Source: Nocardia lijiangensis NBRC 108240 (GTDB lineage: Bacteria > Actinomycetota > Actinomycetes > Mycobacteriales > Mycobacteriaceae). Taken from it: a stretch of 64,000 nt of DNA. The stretch lies in NCBI RefSeq assembly GCF_001613045.1, contig NZ_BDBP01000052.1:1-64000 (forward strand). The letters run 5' to 3'. A program made the translations under genes and the position numbers. The number at the start of each line of letters is the position of its first letter. Position 1 is the first letter of the stretch. Below are positions 15,350-25,350 of the stretch, in pieces. The notes under the pieces are model-generated. The model did not search any database and was not told the origin of the DNA. It worked only from the letters and a program-made list of their open reading frames with translations.

Positions 15350-18275
15350 GCGGGGACCAGTCCTCCGACGTGCTCTTCGTGCCCGACGGACAACCGTCCC
15401 GATCGGCGGGACGCGGCGACATCACCAGGCATTGCTGCGGACCCGGCTGGCCGACGCCCGCCGTGACCAGTACCGCGATCGACGAGCCGTCCGCCACCCG
15501 GCTGGTCGAGAAGCCGAGCGTGCCGGTGACACCGCGATAGTCCATCTCGCGCAACTGCATTGCGACGGCGGTGCGGTTCAGCGAACCTTCGTCCTGCTGC
15601 GATCCGGTCCGCACCGCGCGCAGGAACAGCCCGACCACGTCGTAGGCGAGGCCGGTACGGTCGCCGGGCCAGGACGGCTGATAGTCGGCCATCTGCGGGT
15701 ACGCGCGCAGGTCGTCGATGAGCACGGCCAGCTCGGCGCACAGCTGCTGATAATCGAAGGCGACCGGCTCGTCCCCGAGTTCGCCATTGCCGCGGACGCA
15801 TTCGGCGCCGCCGAGCATCACCGGCGCGGCCTTGGCGACGTAGCGGACCGACAGATTGGCAGGCAGCGCCGCCATCGCCTTCTGATCGGTGATCAGCCGG
15901 GTCACCGTGTCGTTGCCGAGGATGGCGGGCGACTCACCGGTCAGGCAGCCGCGGCTGACCGATTTGGCGAAGGTCGCGAAATCGTCGTTGCGCCCGGCGA
16001 AGAACAGCAGGGTGCCGCGGTCGAAATCGGTTGTCTCGCACGGGGCGGGAAAGCGATTCAGCTCCTGCTGTTCGGTCCACTCCATGCGGCGGTACGGCAC
16101 GCCGCGGCCTTCCAGCTCGGTGCGCAGATCCTCGACCAGGGTCTCGACGTAGATGTCGCCGTCGGCCTTCGGGTGGTAGACGACCACCTGGTTGTAGCGC
16201 GGCTGACCCGCCCGCGGCGTGCCCGCGGGATGGCGCGCGCCCTGCACGTAGTCGGCGATCAGCTTCGCCTGCGTCGTATTGCTCGGCGCGGCTTGGAAAT
16301 ACAGCGGCGATGCCTTCTCCATGCCGTCGGCCGAGAGCGTCGTCGCGACCACCGGAACGCCGAGTTCGCCGAGTCGTCCGATGGCGCGGCGGGTTTCGGT
16401 GTTGCTGCGATCCATGCCGACCACGCCGAGGATGCCCGGTTCGTCGCGCAGCAGGCCGCGCAGCTGGTTGTCCACCACCCACGTCGCGTGCCGCATGTCG
16501 GAACCGCCGTTGGCGACGACGACGCGCACCAGCGGTTCGGACTCGTCGGAGGCGAGTAGCGCGCGGCGCTGCTGCACCGCGAGTCCGGCGAGTTCCTCGA
16601 CCTGGGCGTGCGGGTACCGCACGTTCGAGTCCACGTAGCTGAGCCCGGAGAAGTAGATCAGCGTGATGACCGGGCGGCGCGGGTTGTCGCGGCGCGCGTC
16701 GGCGGCGGCGACATTGAGCCGGAAGACTTCTCGCTGCATCGCCGTGAGTTCCGCGTCGTCGGTGAAGATCTGATCGGCGTTGTCGCTGTAGCCGACGCAT
16801 TCGCCGCCGCGTTCCTGCACCGAGATTCCGGCCGTCCACGGCCAGTGCGCACACGGCGCGCCACGCAGCGGCGGGATGTAGATCAGCGCGGCGCCCACCA
16901 GCAGCGCGATCGGAATCAGCACGCACATGGCGACGAACCACTTGCGCGCGGCGAGCGGTGGCGCGGGCGGCACCGCGAGGTGCGCCAGGCTCGGGTCGCG
17001 GACGTGGCCGTCGAGCGGATCCGGCAGCTGTACGCGCAGCGGCAGGAACCACGCGTAGTCGGACCGGTTGGTGCGCATGTTGTCGATATCGCGCAGCCAG
17101 CGCTGCAGCGGATCCGGCTGCTGACCGGAATACGGGCGGTCGACCAGGCTTTCGAGGGTAGCGAGGTGCTGGAGATCGCCGATCCTGGACAGCTCGTCCG
17201 GCGTCGGCTCGGCAGACCGGGCAGGCCGGCCGGGCGGGGCAGGCTCGACGGTTTCGGCGGGCTCAGCAGGGTCGTAGTCCAGGCAAGCGAGCACCACCAG
17301 CGGATCGGAATGCCCGGTCTCGTTGCGGATGTCGTTGATCCAGCAGATCAAGCGCTTCGCGGCGCCGTTGCGCTCGACACCGCCGAGCAGCGCCACCGGA
17401 TACGCGGTGCGCCGCCAGCTCGACGGCCGCCACAGCCGTTTGCGGTAGGCGTCGCGCATGTCCTCGAGAAAGGCGTGCACCAGCAGCTTGGCGACCTGCT
17501 CCTCGTTCTCGTCGCCGCGGCGCGAGGCGGTCAGCCGGGTCGCGAAACCCAGGAAACTGTCGGAGTATTCGGGCGCGAGGTAGCGCTGGCGCATGAACCA
17601 GCGCGTGACCTTGGACATGCCGGGGATGCGTCCGCTGACCCACAGCCACAGCCGCAGGACCGGCCACAGCGCGAGCACACCGAACACCAGCCGCGAGATG
17701 GTGTCACCGCTGACGCCCTCGGCGGTATCGGAGCGGTCGGCCGGGGAACCGCTGCGCAGCAGGCGCGGCAACCGCGAGCGCAGCTCGACCGTCGCCTCGG
17801 TCTCGTCGCTCGTAACCCGTTGGCGGGTCAGCCAATCCGCGGTGCGGTAGCGCGGGAACTTGATCGGTCCCATCGCCGTGTCGTCGCCGGAGAAGCCCTC
17901 GACCAGCCGTTGCAGGATGGGCAGGCAGTGGCCTTGGATCTCCTCGCCCGTCGCGTTCGGGTCGGGCGTGAGCGCGTCGGGCGGCAGATCCGCCTGCAAG
18001 TCCACCCGCGCCCGTGGCGTCGCCCGCCTGCCGCCGGATTCGCCTAGCCAGCGGTAGATCTCGACGAGCAGCGCACCGCCCGCGCCCGCACCGACCAGAC
18101 CGACGACCGGCCGTGGCAACGGCCGCCTGCGCCGCAGCAGCGTGCGGAACACGCGCGGCTTCGCGTCGGGCACCTCGAGTGCGCGTAGCAGCTCGAGCAG
18201 TTTGGGGACATCGTTGGCGGTATCGGGCAATTCGACGGCCTCCCCCGTGCAATGCGTGTCTGCTGCGACGCACAC
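15339..18275 (-). CDS. Transmembrane protein: degenerate NTPase-like cytoplasmic part plus extracellular periplasmic-binding-protein domain
   Basis: 978 residues. The N-terminal 440 residues are cytoplasmic and start with a helical block, then PVVGLVGAGAGGALLVEIYR (57-76), which sits where a Walker A loop would be but lacks the GK[S/T]. A hydrophobic stretch lies at 196-212. A firm transmembrane helix is at 445-467 (KWFVAMCVLIPIALLVGAAL). From about residue 540 the protein resembles type I substrate-binding proteins of branched-chain amino acid transporters (ITLIYFSGLS, GILGVVGMDRSNTETRRAI, GVPVVATTLSAD, YDVVGLFLRAV). This is a sensor-like layout, ligand outside and regulatory module inside, with no transporter genes nearby. 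The GTG start at 18275 is weakly supported. Confidence 0.75.
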   Translation of the reverse strand: MCVAADTHCTGEAVELPDTANDVPKLLELLRALEVPDAKPRVFRTLLRRRRPLPRPVVGLVGAGAGGALLVEIYRWLGESGGRRATPRARVDLQADLPPDALTPDPNATGEEIQGHCLPILQRLVEGFSGDDTAMGPIKFPRYRTADWLTRQRVTSDETEATVELRSRLPRLLRSGSPADRSDTAEGVSGDTISRLVFGVLALWPVLRLWLWVSGRIPGMSKVTRWFMRQRYLAPEYSDSFLGFATRLTASRRGDENEEQVAKLLVHAFLEDMRDAYRKRLWRPSSWRRTAYPVALLGGVERNGAAKRLICWINDIRNETGHSDPLVVLACLDYDPAEPAETVEPAPPGRPARSAEPTPDELSRIGDLQHLATLESLVDRPYSGQQPDPLQRWLRDIDNMRTNRSDYAWFLPLRVQLPDPLDGHVRDPSLAHLAVPPAPPLAARKWFVAMCVLIPIALLVGAALIYIPPLRGAPCAHWPWTAGISVQERGGECVGYSDNADQIFTDDAELTAMQREVFRLNVAAADARRDNPRRPVITLIYFSGLSYVDSNVRYPHAQVEELAGLAVQQRRALLASDESEPLVRVVVANGGSDMRHATWVVDNQLRGLLRDEPGILGVVGMDRSNTETRRAIGRLGELGVPVVATTLSADGMEKASPLYFQAAPSNTTQAKLIADYVQGARHPAGTPRAGQPRYNQVVVYHPKADGDIYVETLVEDLRTELEGRGVPYRRMEWTEQQELNRFPAPCETTDFDRGTLLFFAGRNDDFATFAKSVSRGCLTGESPAILGNDTVTRLITDQKAMAALPANLSVRYVAKAAPVMLGGAECVRGNGELGDEPVAFDYQQLCAELAVLIDDLRAYPQMADYQPSWPGDRTGLAYDVVGLFLRAVRTGSQQDEGSLNRTAVAMQLREMDYRGVTGTLGFSTSRVADGSSIAVLVTAGVGQPGPQQCLVMSPRPADRDGCPSGTKSTSEDWSPPRR

Positions 18276-18362
18276 CAGGGCGTCATCGGGGACTGTACCG
18301 TTACAAATCGGACTCGGGCGGCTTGTTCGCTCGAGTTCGCGACCCGCGAACGGGCCGTTCGC

Positions 18363-19280
18363 TCAGAAGCCCAGTTTGCCAAGCTGTTTCGGATCGCGCT
18401 GCCAATCCTTGGCGACCTTGACGTGCAGGTGCAGATAGATCCGCACGCCGAGGATGTGCTCGATCTGCTTGCGCGCGTTGGTGCCGACCTCCTTGAGGCG
18501 GCTGCCGCCCTTGCCGATGACGATGGCCTTCTGGCTCGGGCGTTCGACGTACAGCAGCGCGTGCACGTCGAGCATCTCCTCGTTCTCCTCGCGCGGGAGA
18601 ACCTCCTCGATCACCACGGCCAGCGAGTGCGGCAGCTCGTCGCGCACGCCCTCCAGCGCGGCCTCGCGGATGAGCTCGGCCATGAGCGTTTCCTCGGGCT
18701 CGTCGGTGAGCTCGCCGTCGGGGTAGAAGGCCGGGCCCTCCGGCATTTTCGAGGCGATGACGTCGACGAGGACCTCGACCTGCTCGCCCTTGACCGCCGA
18801 CACCGGCACCACGTCGGCCTCGGGACCGAGCAGTTCGGAGACGGCGAGCAGCTGGGCGGCGACCTGGTCGCGACTCACCTTGTCGATCTTGGTGACCACG
18901 CCGAGCACCGTGGTCTTCGGCGCCATCTGCTTGATCTGCTGCACGATCCAGCGGTCGCCGGGCCCGATCTTCTCGTCGGCGGGGATGCAGATCGCGATCA
19001 CGTCGACCTCGGAATAGGTATCGCGCACCAGATCGTTGAGCCGCTGGCCGAGCAGGGTCCGCGGGCGGTGCAGACCCGGCGTGTCGACCAGGATCAGCTG
19101 CGCGTGGTCGCGGTGCACGATGCCGCGGATGGTGTGGCGCGTGGTCTGCGGCCGCGAGGAGGTGATCGCGATCTTCGCGCCGACCAGCGCGTTGGTCAGC
19201 GTCGACTTGCCGGTGTTCGGCCTGCCGACGAAACAGACGAAACCGGAACGGAATTCGGCGGAATCCGACTTGTCAGCCAC
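18363..19280 (-). CDS. era: GTPase Era
   Basis: A 305-residue ribosome-assembly GTPase that binds the 3' end of 16S rRNA. G1 is GRPNTGKS (19-26), G3 DTPGLHRPR and G4 TKID. The C-terminal KH domain is marked by AIVIGKGGSRLKEVG. GTG at 19278-19280 follows GAGGTGCAGG. It overlaps the end of the upstream deaminase-like gene by 8 bp, within the operon phoH-ybeY-corC-cdd-like-era that is conserved in mycobacteria (Rv2364c-Rv2368c). Confidence 0.96.
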   Translation of the reverse strand: MADKSDSAEFRSGFVCFVGRPNTGKSTLTNALVGAKIAITSSRPQTTRHTIRGIVHRDHAQLILVDTPGLHRPRTLLGQRLNDLVRDTYSEVDVIAICIPADEKIGPGDRWIVQQIKQMAPKTTVLGVVTKIDKVSRDQVAAQLLAVSELLGPEADVVPVSAVKGEQVEVLVDVIASKMPEGPAFYPDGELTDEPEETLMAELIREAALEGVRDELPHSLAVVIEEVLPREENEEMLDVHALLYVERPSQKAIVIGKGGSRLKEVGTNARKQIEHILGVRIYLHLHVKVAKDWQRDPKQLGKLGF

Positions 19281-19632
19281 CCTGCACCTCGGCGCCCGCC
19301 GCGTCGTCGACGATGTCGAACACCGCGCCAGCGCGGTCGGTGAAGATGATCCGCGCCTCGCCGGACACCTCGCGCACCGCGGCGACCCCGGCGTCGGAGA
19401 ACCGGCCGCCGACCACCACGGCCGCCTCGAAACCCTCTGCGCCGCTGGAGATCGCGGCCGCGACGGCGGCCTGCAGCGCGGTGAGCCGCAGCACCTGCAA
19501 GTCCACCTCGCCCGCCGCGTAGGTGCGGCCGTCGGTGTCGCGGATCGCCGCGCCGCCCGTCCCACCGGTGCGGCCCATCGCGCCGCGCGCCAGGGTCAGC
19601 AGCTTGGTGTCCTCGGCATCCAGTTCAGTCAT
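19273..19632 (-). CDS. Cytidine-deaminase-like protein lacking catalytic residues (Rv2365c homologue)
   Basis: 119 residues with the layout of a cytidine-deaminase fold: GRTYAAGEVDL matches the substrate-site strand, and LTALQAAVAAAISSGAEGFEAAVVVG matches the catalytic helix. However, the expected C/H-A-E is replaced by T-A-L, and the PCxxC zinc motif is missing. It is therefore unlikely to be a zinc deaminase. Position and size match M. tuberculosis Rv2365c between era and the CorC-like gene. ATG at 19632 follows GGAG and lies inside the last bases of corC. Confidence 0.8.
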   Translation of the reverse strand: MTELDAEDTKLLTLARGAMGRTGGTGGAAIRDTDGRTYAAGEVDLQVLRLTALQAAVAAAISSGAEGFEAAVVVGGRFSDAGVAAVREVSGEARIIFTDRAGAVFDIVDDAAGAEVQGG

Positions 19633-20977
19633 CGGTTGCTCCGTCCTCGTCCTCGTTGTCATTGCGCTTGCCGCCGTTGGATTTTGCGCCGTCGGCACGG
19701 GCCGCGCCCGCTTTCTCGGATTTCTCCGGCGCCTTGCGCACCAGGACCGTGTTGATCCGCATCCGGCCGCGCTGATCCGGACCGCCCTCGGCGCGCAGCA
19801 CCAGCCCGTGCACCACGACCTTCGAGCCGGGCAACGGCACCCGGCCGAGTTCGTGGGCGAGCAGGCCGCCCACCGTGTCGACGTCCTCGTCCTCGATGTC
19901 CATGCCGTACAGCTCGCCGAGATCCTCCACCGACAACCGGGTGGACACCCGGAAGCGGCCCTCACCAAGCTCCTTCACGGGCGGGATCTCGGCGATGTCG
20001 TACTCGTCGGCGATCTCGCCGACGATCTCCTCGAGCACGTCCTCGATGGTCACCAGGCCCGCGATGCCGCCGTATTCGTCGACGAGCAGCGCCATGTGAT
20101 TGCGGCGGCGCTGCATCTCGTCGAGCAGATCGTCCAGCGGCTTGGAGTCGGGCATGAACACCGCCGGGCGCATCACGTCGTGCACCCGCACCTTGCGGCT
20201 GCGATCGGCGTACGGCACAAGGTCTTTCAGGTACACGACGCCGAGGATGTCGTCGACGTTCTCGCCGACCACCGGGATGCGCGAGTGACCGCTGCGCACC
20301 GCGAGCGACATGGCCTGCGCGGCCGACTTGTCCGCCTCGATCCACACCATCTCGGTGCGCGGCACCATCACCGCGCGAGCCGCGGTATCGCGAAGCTCGA
20401 ACACCGACTGGATCATGCGGCGTTCGTCGTCGGCCACCACGCCGCGCTCGCCGGCCATCTCGACCACCTCGCGCAGCTCGACCTCCGAAGCGAAGGGGCC
20501 GTTGCGGAAACCCTTACCCGGTGTGATGGCGTTACCGATCAGGATCAGCAGCCTGCTCACCGGGCCGAGCAGCGCGCCGATGAACTGCAACGGCAGCGCG
20601 GCGGCCAAGGCGAGTGAATAGGCGTGCTGGCGGCCGAGGGTGCGCGGACCGACACCGATCACCACGTAGTCGACGAGCACCATCACCGCGGCGGTGATCA
20701 GCAGCGCCCAGTTGTCGTCCCAGATCTCGATGAGCGCCGCGGCGAGCAGCACCGTCGCGCCGATCTCGCACAGCACGCGCAGCAGCACCATCAGGTTCAC
20801 GTAGCGGGCGCGGTCGGCCACGATACGGCTCAATCGCGCGGCGCCGGGACGATCGACGCGCACCATGTCGCCGAGGCGTGCCAGGGAGATCGTGTTCAGC
20901 GCCGCGTCGACACCGGCGAACAGTCCACCCGCGGGTACCAGCAGGACGGCCAGCAGGATCAGGGTCAGTGAGCTCAC
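19625..20977 (-). CDS. CNNM/CorC family membrane protein with CBS domains
   Basis: A 450-residue homologue of Rv2366c. An N-terminal DUF21/CNNM membrane domain (about residues 1-150, hydrophobic segments LTLILLAVLLVPAGGLFAGV, WALLITAAVMVLVDYVVIGV, ALAAALPLQFIGALLG) is followed by a CBS pair (VMVPRTEMVWI, GLVTIEDVLEEIVGEIADEYD) and a CorC_HlyC domain. The C-terminal tail is charged (KRNDNEDEDGATDD). Such proteins take part in Mg2+ or Co2+ homeostasis. The GTG at 20977 overlaps the ybeY stop (GTGA). Confidence 0.9.
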   Translation of the reverse strand: MSSLTLILLAVLLVPAGGLFAGVDAALNTISLARLGDMVRVDRPGAARLSRIVADRARYVNLMVLLRVLCEIGATVLLAAALIEIWDDNWALLITAAVMVLVDYVVIGVGPRTLGRQHAYSLALAAALPLQFIGALLGPVSRLLILIGNAITPGKGFRNGPFASEVELREVVEMAGERGVVADDERRMIQSVFELRDTAARAVMVPRTEMVWIEADKSAAQAMSLAVRSGHSRIPVVGENVDDILGVVYLKDLVPYADRSRKVRVHDVMRPAVFMPDSKPLDDLLDEMQRRRNHMALLVDEYGGIAGLVTIEDVLEEIVGEIADEYDIAEIPPVKELGEGRFRVSTRLSVEDLGELYGMDIEDEDVDTVGGLLAHELGRVPLPGSKVVVHGLVLRAEGGPDQRGRMRINTVLVRKAPEKSEKAGAARADGAKSNGGKRNDNEDEDGATDD

Positions 20978-21528
20978 GCCGGGCCCAGGGCGTCACCGGG
21001 TCCGGTGAAGCCGGCCTTGCCGAGCAGGCGGGCGTCGCGCTCGGCGAGTTCGGCGCGCCGCCTGGCCTCGCGCAGGCTCTCGTACCACTCCTCGAGCAGC
21101 CGGGCCTGCAGCTCGAACATCTCCTTCTCCTCTTCCGGCTCGGCGTGGTCGTAGCCGAGCAGGTGCAGCACGCCGTGCACGGTGAGCAACGCGAGCTCGT
21201 GCTCGAGCGAATGCCCCGCCTTGCGCGCCTGCGCCCCCGCGAACTCCGGGCACAGCACGATGTCGCCGAGCATCGAGGGGCCCGGCTCGGGGCTGTCCGG
21301 CCGCCCGCCCGGCTCGAGCTCGTCCATCGGGAAGGACATCACGTCGGTGGGGCCAGGTAGGTCCATCCAGCGCATGTGCAGGTCGGCCATGGTGTCGAGA
21401 TCGACGAGCACCATCGACAGCTCGGCCGCCGGATGGACGTCCATCCGGGCGATCACGAACCGCGCAACACTGACCAGGTCTTCTTCGGGTACGTCGATAC
21501 CCGACTCGTTGGCGATCTCGATGCTCAC
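20974..21528 (-). CDS. ybeY: Endoribonuclease YbeY
   Basis: A 184-residue single-strand endoribonuclease needed for 16S rRNA 3' maturation and ribosome quality control. The zinc-site signature H3xH5xH is present: His118, His122 and His128 in HGVLHLLGYDH. It matches Rv2367c. GTG at 21528 has a weak ribosome site. A 335-bp repeat-bearing gap separates it from phoH, whereas in M. tuberculosis the two abut. It is coupled to corC by a 4-bp overlap. Confidence 0.95.
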   Translation of the reverse strand: MSIEIANESGIDVPEEDLVSVARFVIARMDVHPAAELSMVLVDLDTMADLHMRWMDLPGPTDVMSFPMDELEPGGRPDSPEPGPSMLGDIVLCPEFAGAQARKAGHSLEHELALLTVHGVLHLLGYDHAEPEEEKEMFELQARLLEEWYESLREARRRAELAERDARLLGKAGFTGPGDALGPA

Positions 21529-21539
21529 CTGAACAGCCT

Positions 21540-21794
21540 ATTCGACGCAGTCGGACGCAGTCCGTCCGCAGCCCCGCGCACGGCCGGAGCGAAGGCGGAG
21601 GTACGCCTATTAGACGCAGCCGGACGTAGTCCGCCCGCAGCCCCGCGCCGGGCCGAGCGAAGGCGAGGCAGCCGCGTATTCGACCAGTCGGACGTCATCC
21701 GCCCGCAGCCCCGGATTTGGACCGAACGAACGCGAGGCAGCCGCCTTCTGGACGCAACCCCGCACCGGGCAGGTCGAAGGCGCGGCAGCCGATC
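21540..21794. repeat. 69-bp tandem repeat array (minisatellite) between ybeY and phoH
   Basis: Three full units of exactly 69 bp at 21540-21608, 21609-21677 and 21678-21746 start with ATTCGAC/ATTAGAC and share CGCCCGCAGCCCCG and GCGAAGGCG blocks. A shortened fourth unit runs to about 21794. The period is a multiple of three, so plus and minus frames read 23-residue repeats, but no ribosome site or plausible protein was found. The rest of the 21529-21863 gap shows nothing else. Confidence 0.85.
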
Positions 21795-21863
21795 TTGGAC
21801 AGACGAGACCGGCCGCCGACGAGGGTCAGCGGCCGGTGTATTCGGCTGTGGCAGGCGTAGTGC

Positions 21864-22967
<1,104 letters not shown>

Positions 22968-23059
22968 AAGTGGTGACAGCCTGCTTTCCGGTCTCGACAG
23001 CCGTGGTGGAATGACAAAAGTTTAACGCGCCCCACCGACAGCGCACAGTGAATAAACGG

Positions 23060-23992
23060 CTACCGATGCGGCGGCCTTTCCCGCCGTGTGCTGGATATTC
23101 CCCCGTGTCCGTCGGACCAATCCTCGGCGAAGTCACGGAATCGTCGCACCGCGTCCGACGGCGCCGCGGCGGCCGACCAGATCAGCCCGACCTCCCGCCA
23201 CGCGCTGTCGTCGGCCAAAGGCACCAGCACCGGCCCCGAGCGCGCCGCCGCCGGGGCCGGATCTTCCAGCGGCAGCAGCGCAACCCCGAGTCCCGCCGTC
23301 ACCAGACCGGTGACGGTGCGCGTGTCGCTGGACTCGAAGGCGACCCGCGGGCGGATGTCCGCGGCCGCGCACAGTTCGTCGAAGATCCGCCGCATGCCGA
23401 ACCCGGAAGGCATGGTGATGAACTCGACGCCGCCCAGTTCGGCCATGCGCACCTGCCTGCGCCCGGCCAGCCGGTGCTCCGCGGGCACGGCGAGCACCAG
23501 CGGCTGGCGCAGCAGGCCGCGCCACCCGACGCCGGACACCGCCGGGCGCGGCGAGACGACGGCGAGGTCGGCCGTGCCGTCGAGCACCTGCCGCGTGATC
23601 TTCTCCGCGCTGCCCTGGCGCAACGTCACGGTGACCCGGCCCGCGTTGCGCCGGAAACCGGCGATCAACTGCGGCACCAGCCAGCCGCCGAACGTATGCA
23701 GGAACGACAGCCGCACCACTCCGCGCGCGGGATTGGCCAGATCGGCGACGGCTTGCCCCGCGGCGTCGAGCTCGGCCTGCGCGCGGCGCGCGTGTTCGTA
23801 GTAGACGCGACCGAACTCGTTGAGCGCGATGCGCTTTCCGCGCCGGTCGAACAATTCCGCGCCGAGCTTGCGTTCCAACCGGGCGAGCATGCGGGACAGC
23901 GTCGGCTGCGCGATGTGCAAGCGCTCGGCCGCCGCGCTCATCCGCTCCAGCTCGGCGAGTGTCGTGAACCACCGCAGATCTTCGCCGAGCAC
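23060..23992 (-). CDS. LysR family transcriptional regulator
   Basis: A 310-residue LysR-type regulator. The winged HTH is residues 1-60 (LRWFTTLAELERMSAAAERL, IAQPTLSRMLARLERKLGAELF) and the effector-binding domain covers about 88-300. GTG at 23992 follows an excellent GGGAGGTAG site. It is divergent from an MFS transporter gene 100 bp away, the usual arrangement for a LysR regulator and its target. The AT-rich stretch near 24025-24050 is the likely binding region. Confidence 0.93.
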   Translation of the reverse strand: MLGEDLRWFTTLAELERMSAAAERLHIAQPTLSRMLARLERKLGAELFDRRGKRIALNEFGRVYYEHARRAQAELDAAGQAVADLANPARGVVRLSFLHTFGGWLVPQLIAGFRRNAGRVTVTLRQGSAEKITRQVLDGTADLAVVSPRPAVSGVGWRGLLRQPLVLAVPAEHRLAGRRQVRMAELGGVEFITMPSGFGMRRIFDELCAAADIRPRVAFESSDTRTVTGLVTAGLGVALLPLEDPAPAAARSGPVLVPLADDSAWREVGLIWSAAAAPSDAVRRFRDFAEDWSDGHGGISSTRRERPPHR

Positions 23993-24092
23993 CCCGCTAC
24001 CTCCCTATATGTCACACAGGCATCAAGTTGGTAATCATTATTCATTTCCGTTCGGAAAGGGCCAAGACCATCCTGAAATTCAGGAGGTAGCC

Positions 24093-25340
24093 ATGACCAG
24101 CACCACGGCGCAACCGTCGACCGGCACCCGCGCGGCGAGCCCGTCCGTCACCGGCCCTGCGCACGACCGGCGGATCACCCTCGCACTGTTCGCGGCGGGC
24201 CTCACCACCTTCGCGTCCATGTACAACGCGCAGGCGCTGCTGCCGAGCCTGTCGGAGGCGTTCGGCGCGACGCCCGCCCGCGCGGCGCTGGCGGTCTCGC
24301 TCACCACCGGCTGCCTCGCGGTGGCTATCGTGCCGGTGAGCGCGCTGTCCAGCCGGATCGGCCGCACCAAGGTGATGATCGGATCGGCGGTAGCCGCCGC
24401 GGTCATCGGCCTGCTGCTGCCGTTCAGTCCCTCGCTCGACGCGCTGCTGGCGGGCCGGGCGCTGCAGGGCATCGCGCTGGCCGGAGTACCGGCGGTGGCG
24501 ATGGCGTACCTGGCCGAGGAGATCGGCGCCGAAGGACTCGGCGCCGCGATGGGCGTGTATGTCGCGGGCACCACGATCGGCGGTCTGGCAGGACGTCTGA
24601 TTCCCTCGTTCGCCCTCGACGTGGCGTCTTGGCGCTGGGCCGCGGCGGCGGTCGGCGTGGCGGCCGCGGCGTGCACGGTGTGGTTCGTCCGGCTGCTGCC
24701 CGCCTCGCGCGGTTTCGTCGCCCGGCCCGCCGGACTGCGCACGGTCCTCGGCGACCTCGGGCAACAGCTGCGGCACCATCAGCTGCTCGCGCTGTTCGGG
24801 TTGGCCTTCGTCCTGATGGGCGGTTTCGTCTCGATCTACAACTTCCTCGGCTACCGGCTCACCCAACACCCCTTCGAATTGCCCGCGGCGGTGGCGGGTT
24901 CGGTCTTCCTGCTGTATCTGGCGGGCACCGTGACCTCGGCCTGGGGCGGCCGCCTCGCCGACCGCGTCGGCAGGCATCGGATGCTCACCGCGTCGATGGC
25001 GCTGATGGGCGTGGGGCTGGCGCTGAGCGTTCCGGATCGGCTTGGCTGCGTCGTCGCGGGCGTCTTGCTCTACACCGCGGGCTTTTTCGCCGCGCACACG
25101 GTCGCGAGCGCGTGGGTCGGCGCGCTGGCCAACGGCAACCGCGGGGCGGCCTCCTCGCTGTACCTGTTCTTCTACTACCTCGGCAGCGCGGTCGTCGGCG
25201 GTCTGTCGGGTCTGGTGTTCGCGCAGACGGGCTGGCTCGGGCTGATCGGCACGGTCGCCGCGTTGCTCGCCGCCGGGGCGATCCTGTTCGCCGTCGCGAC
25301 GATTCGTTCGCGGCGGGATGCCGCGCACCAGCCGTCGTAG
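24093..25340 (+). CDS. MFS transporter, YnfM/CynX-like drug or metabolite exporter
   Basis: A 415-residue protein with twelve predicted transmembrane helices. MFS landmarks are the first-helix NAQALLPSLSEAFG, the loop SSRIGRTKVMIGSA and the second-half GRLADRVGRHRML. It resembles arabinose-efflux/YnfM-type permeases. ATG at 24093 follows AGGAGGTAG. It is divergent from the LysR gene and presumably controlled by it; the substrate is unknown. It converges on rsmE with only 10 bp between the stops. Confidence 0.9.
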   Translation: MTSTTAQPSTGTRAASPSVTGPAHDRRITLALFAAGLTTFASMYNAQALLPSLSEAFGATPARAALAVSLTTGCLAVAIVPVSALSSRIGRTKVMIGSAVAAAVIGLLLPFSPSLDALLAGRALQGIALAGVPAVAMAYLAEEIGAEGLGAAMGVYVAGTTIGGLAGRLIPSFALDVASWRWAAAAVGVAAAACTVWFVRLLPASRGFVARPAGLRTVLGDLGQQLRHHQLLALFGLAFVLMGGFVSIYNFLGYRLTQHPFELPAAVAGSVFLLYLAGTVTSAWGGRLADRVGRHRMLTASMALMGVGLALSVPDRLGCVVAGVLLYTAGFFAAHTVASAWVGALANGNRGAASSLYLFFYYLGSAVVGGLSGLVFAQTGWLGLIGTVAALLAAGAILFAVATIRSRRDAAHQPS

Positions 25341-25350
25341 ATCCGGCCGT

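Noticed and set aside
14256..16559. Long plus-strand open frame of 767 codons opposite terC and the receptor-like gene
   Set aside because: Antisense shadow of two well-supported minus-strand genes and a riboswitch; composition is Gln/Glu/Arg/His-rich and no family is recognisable.
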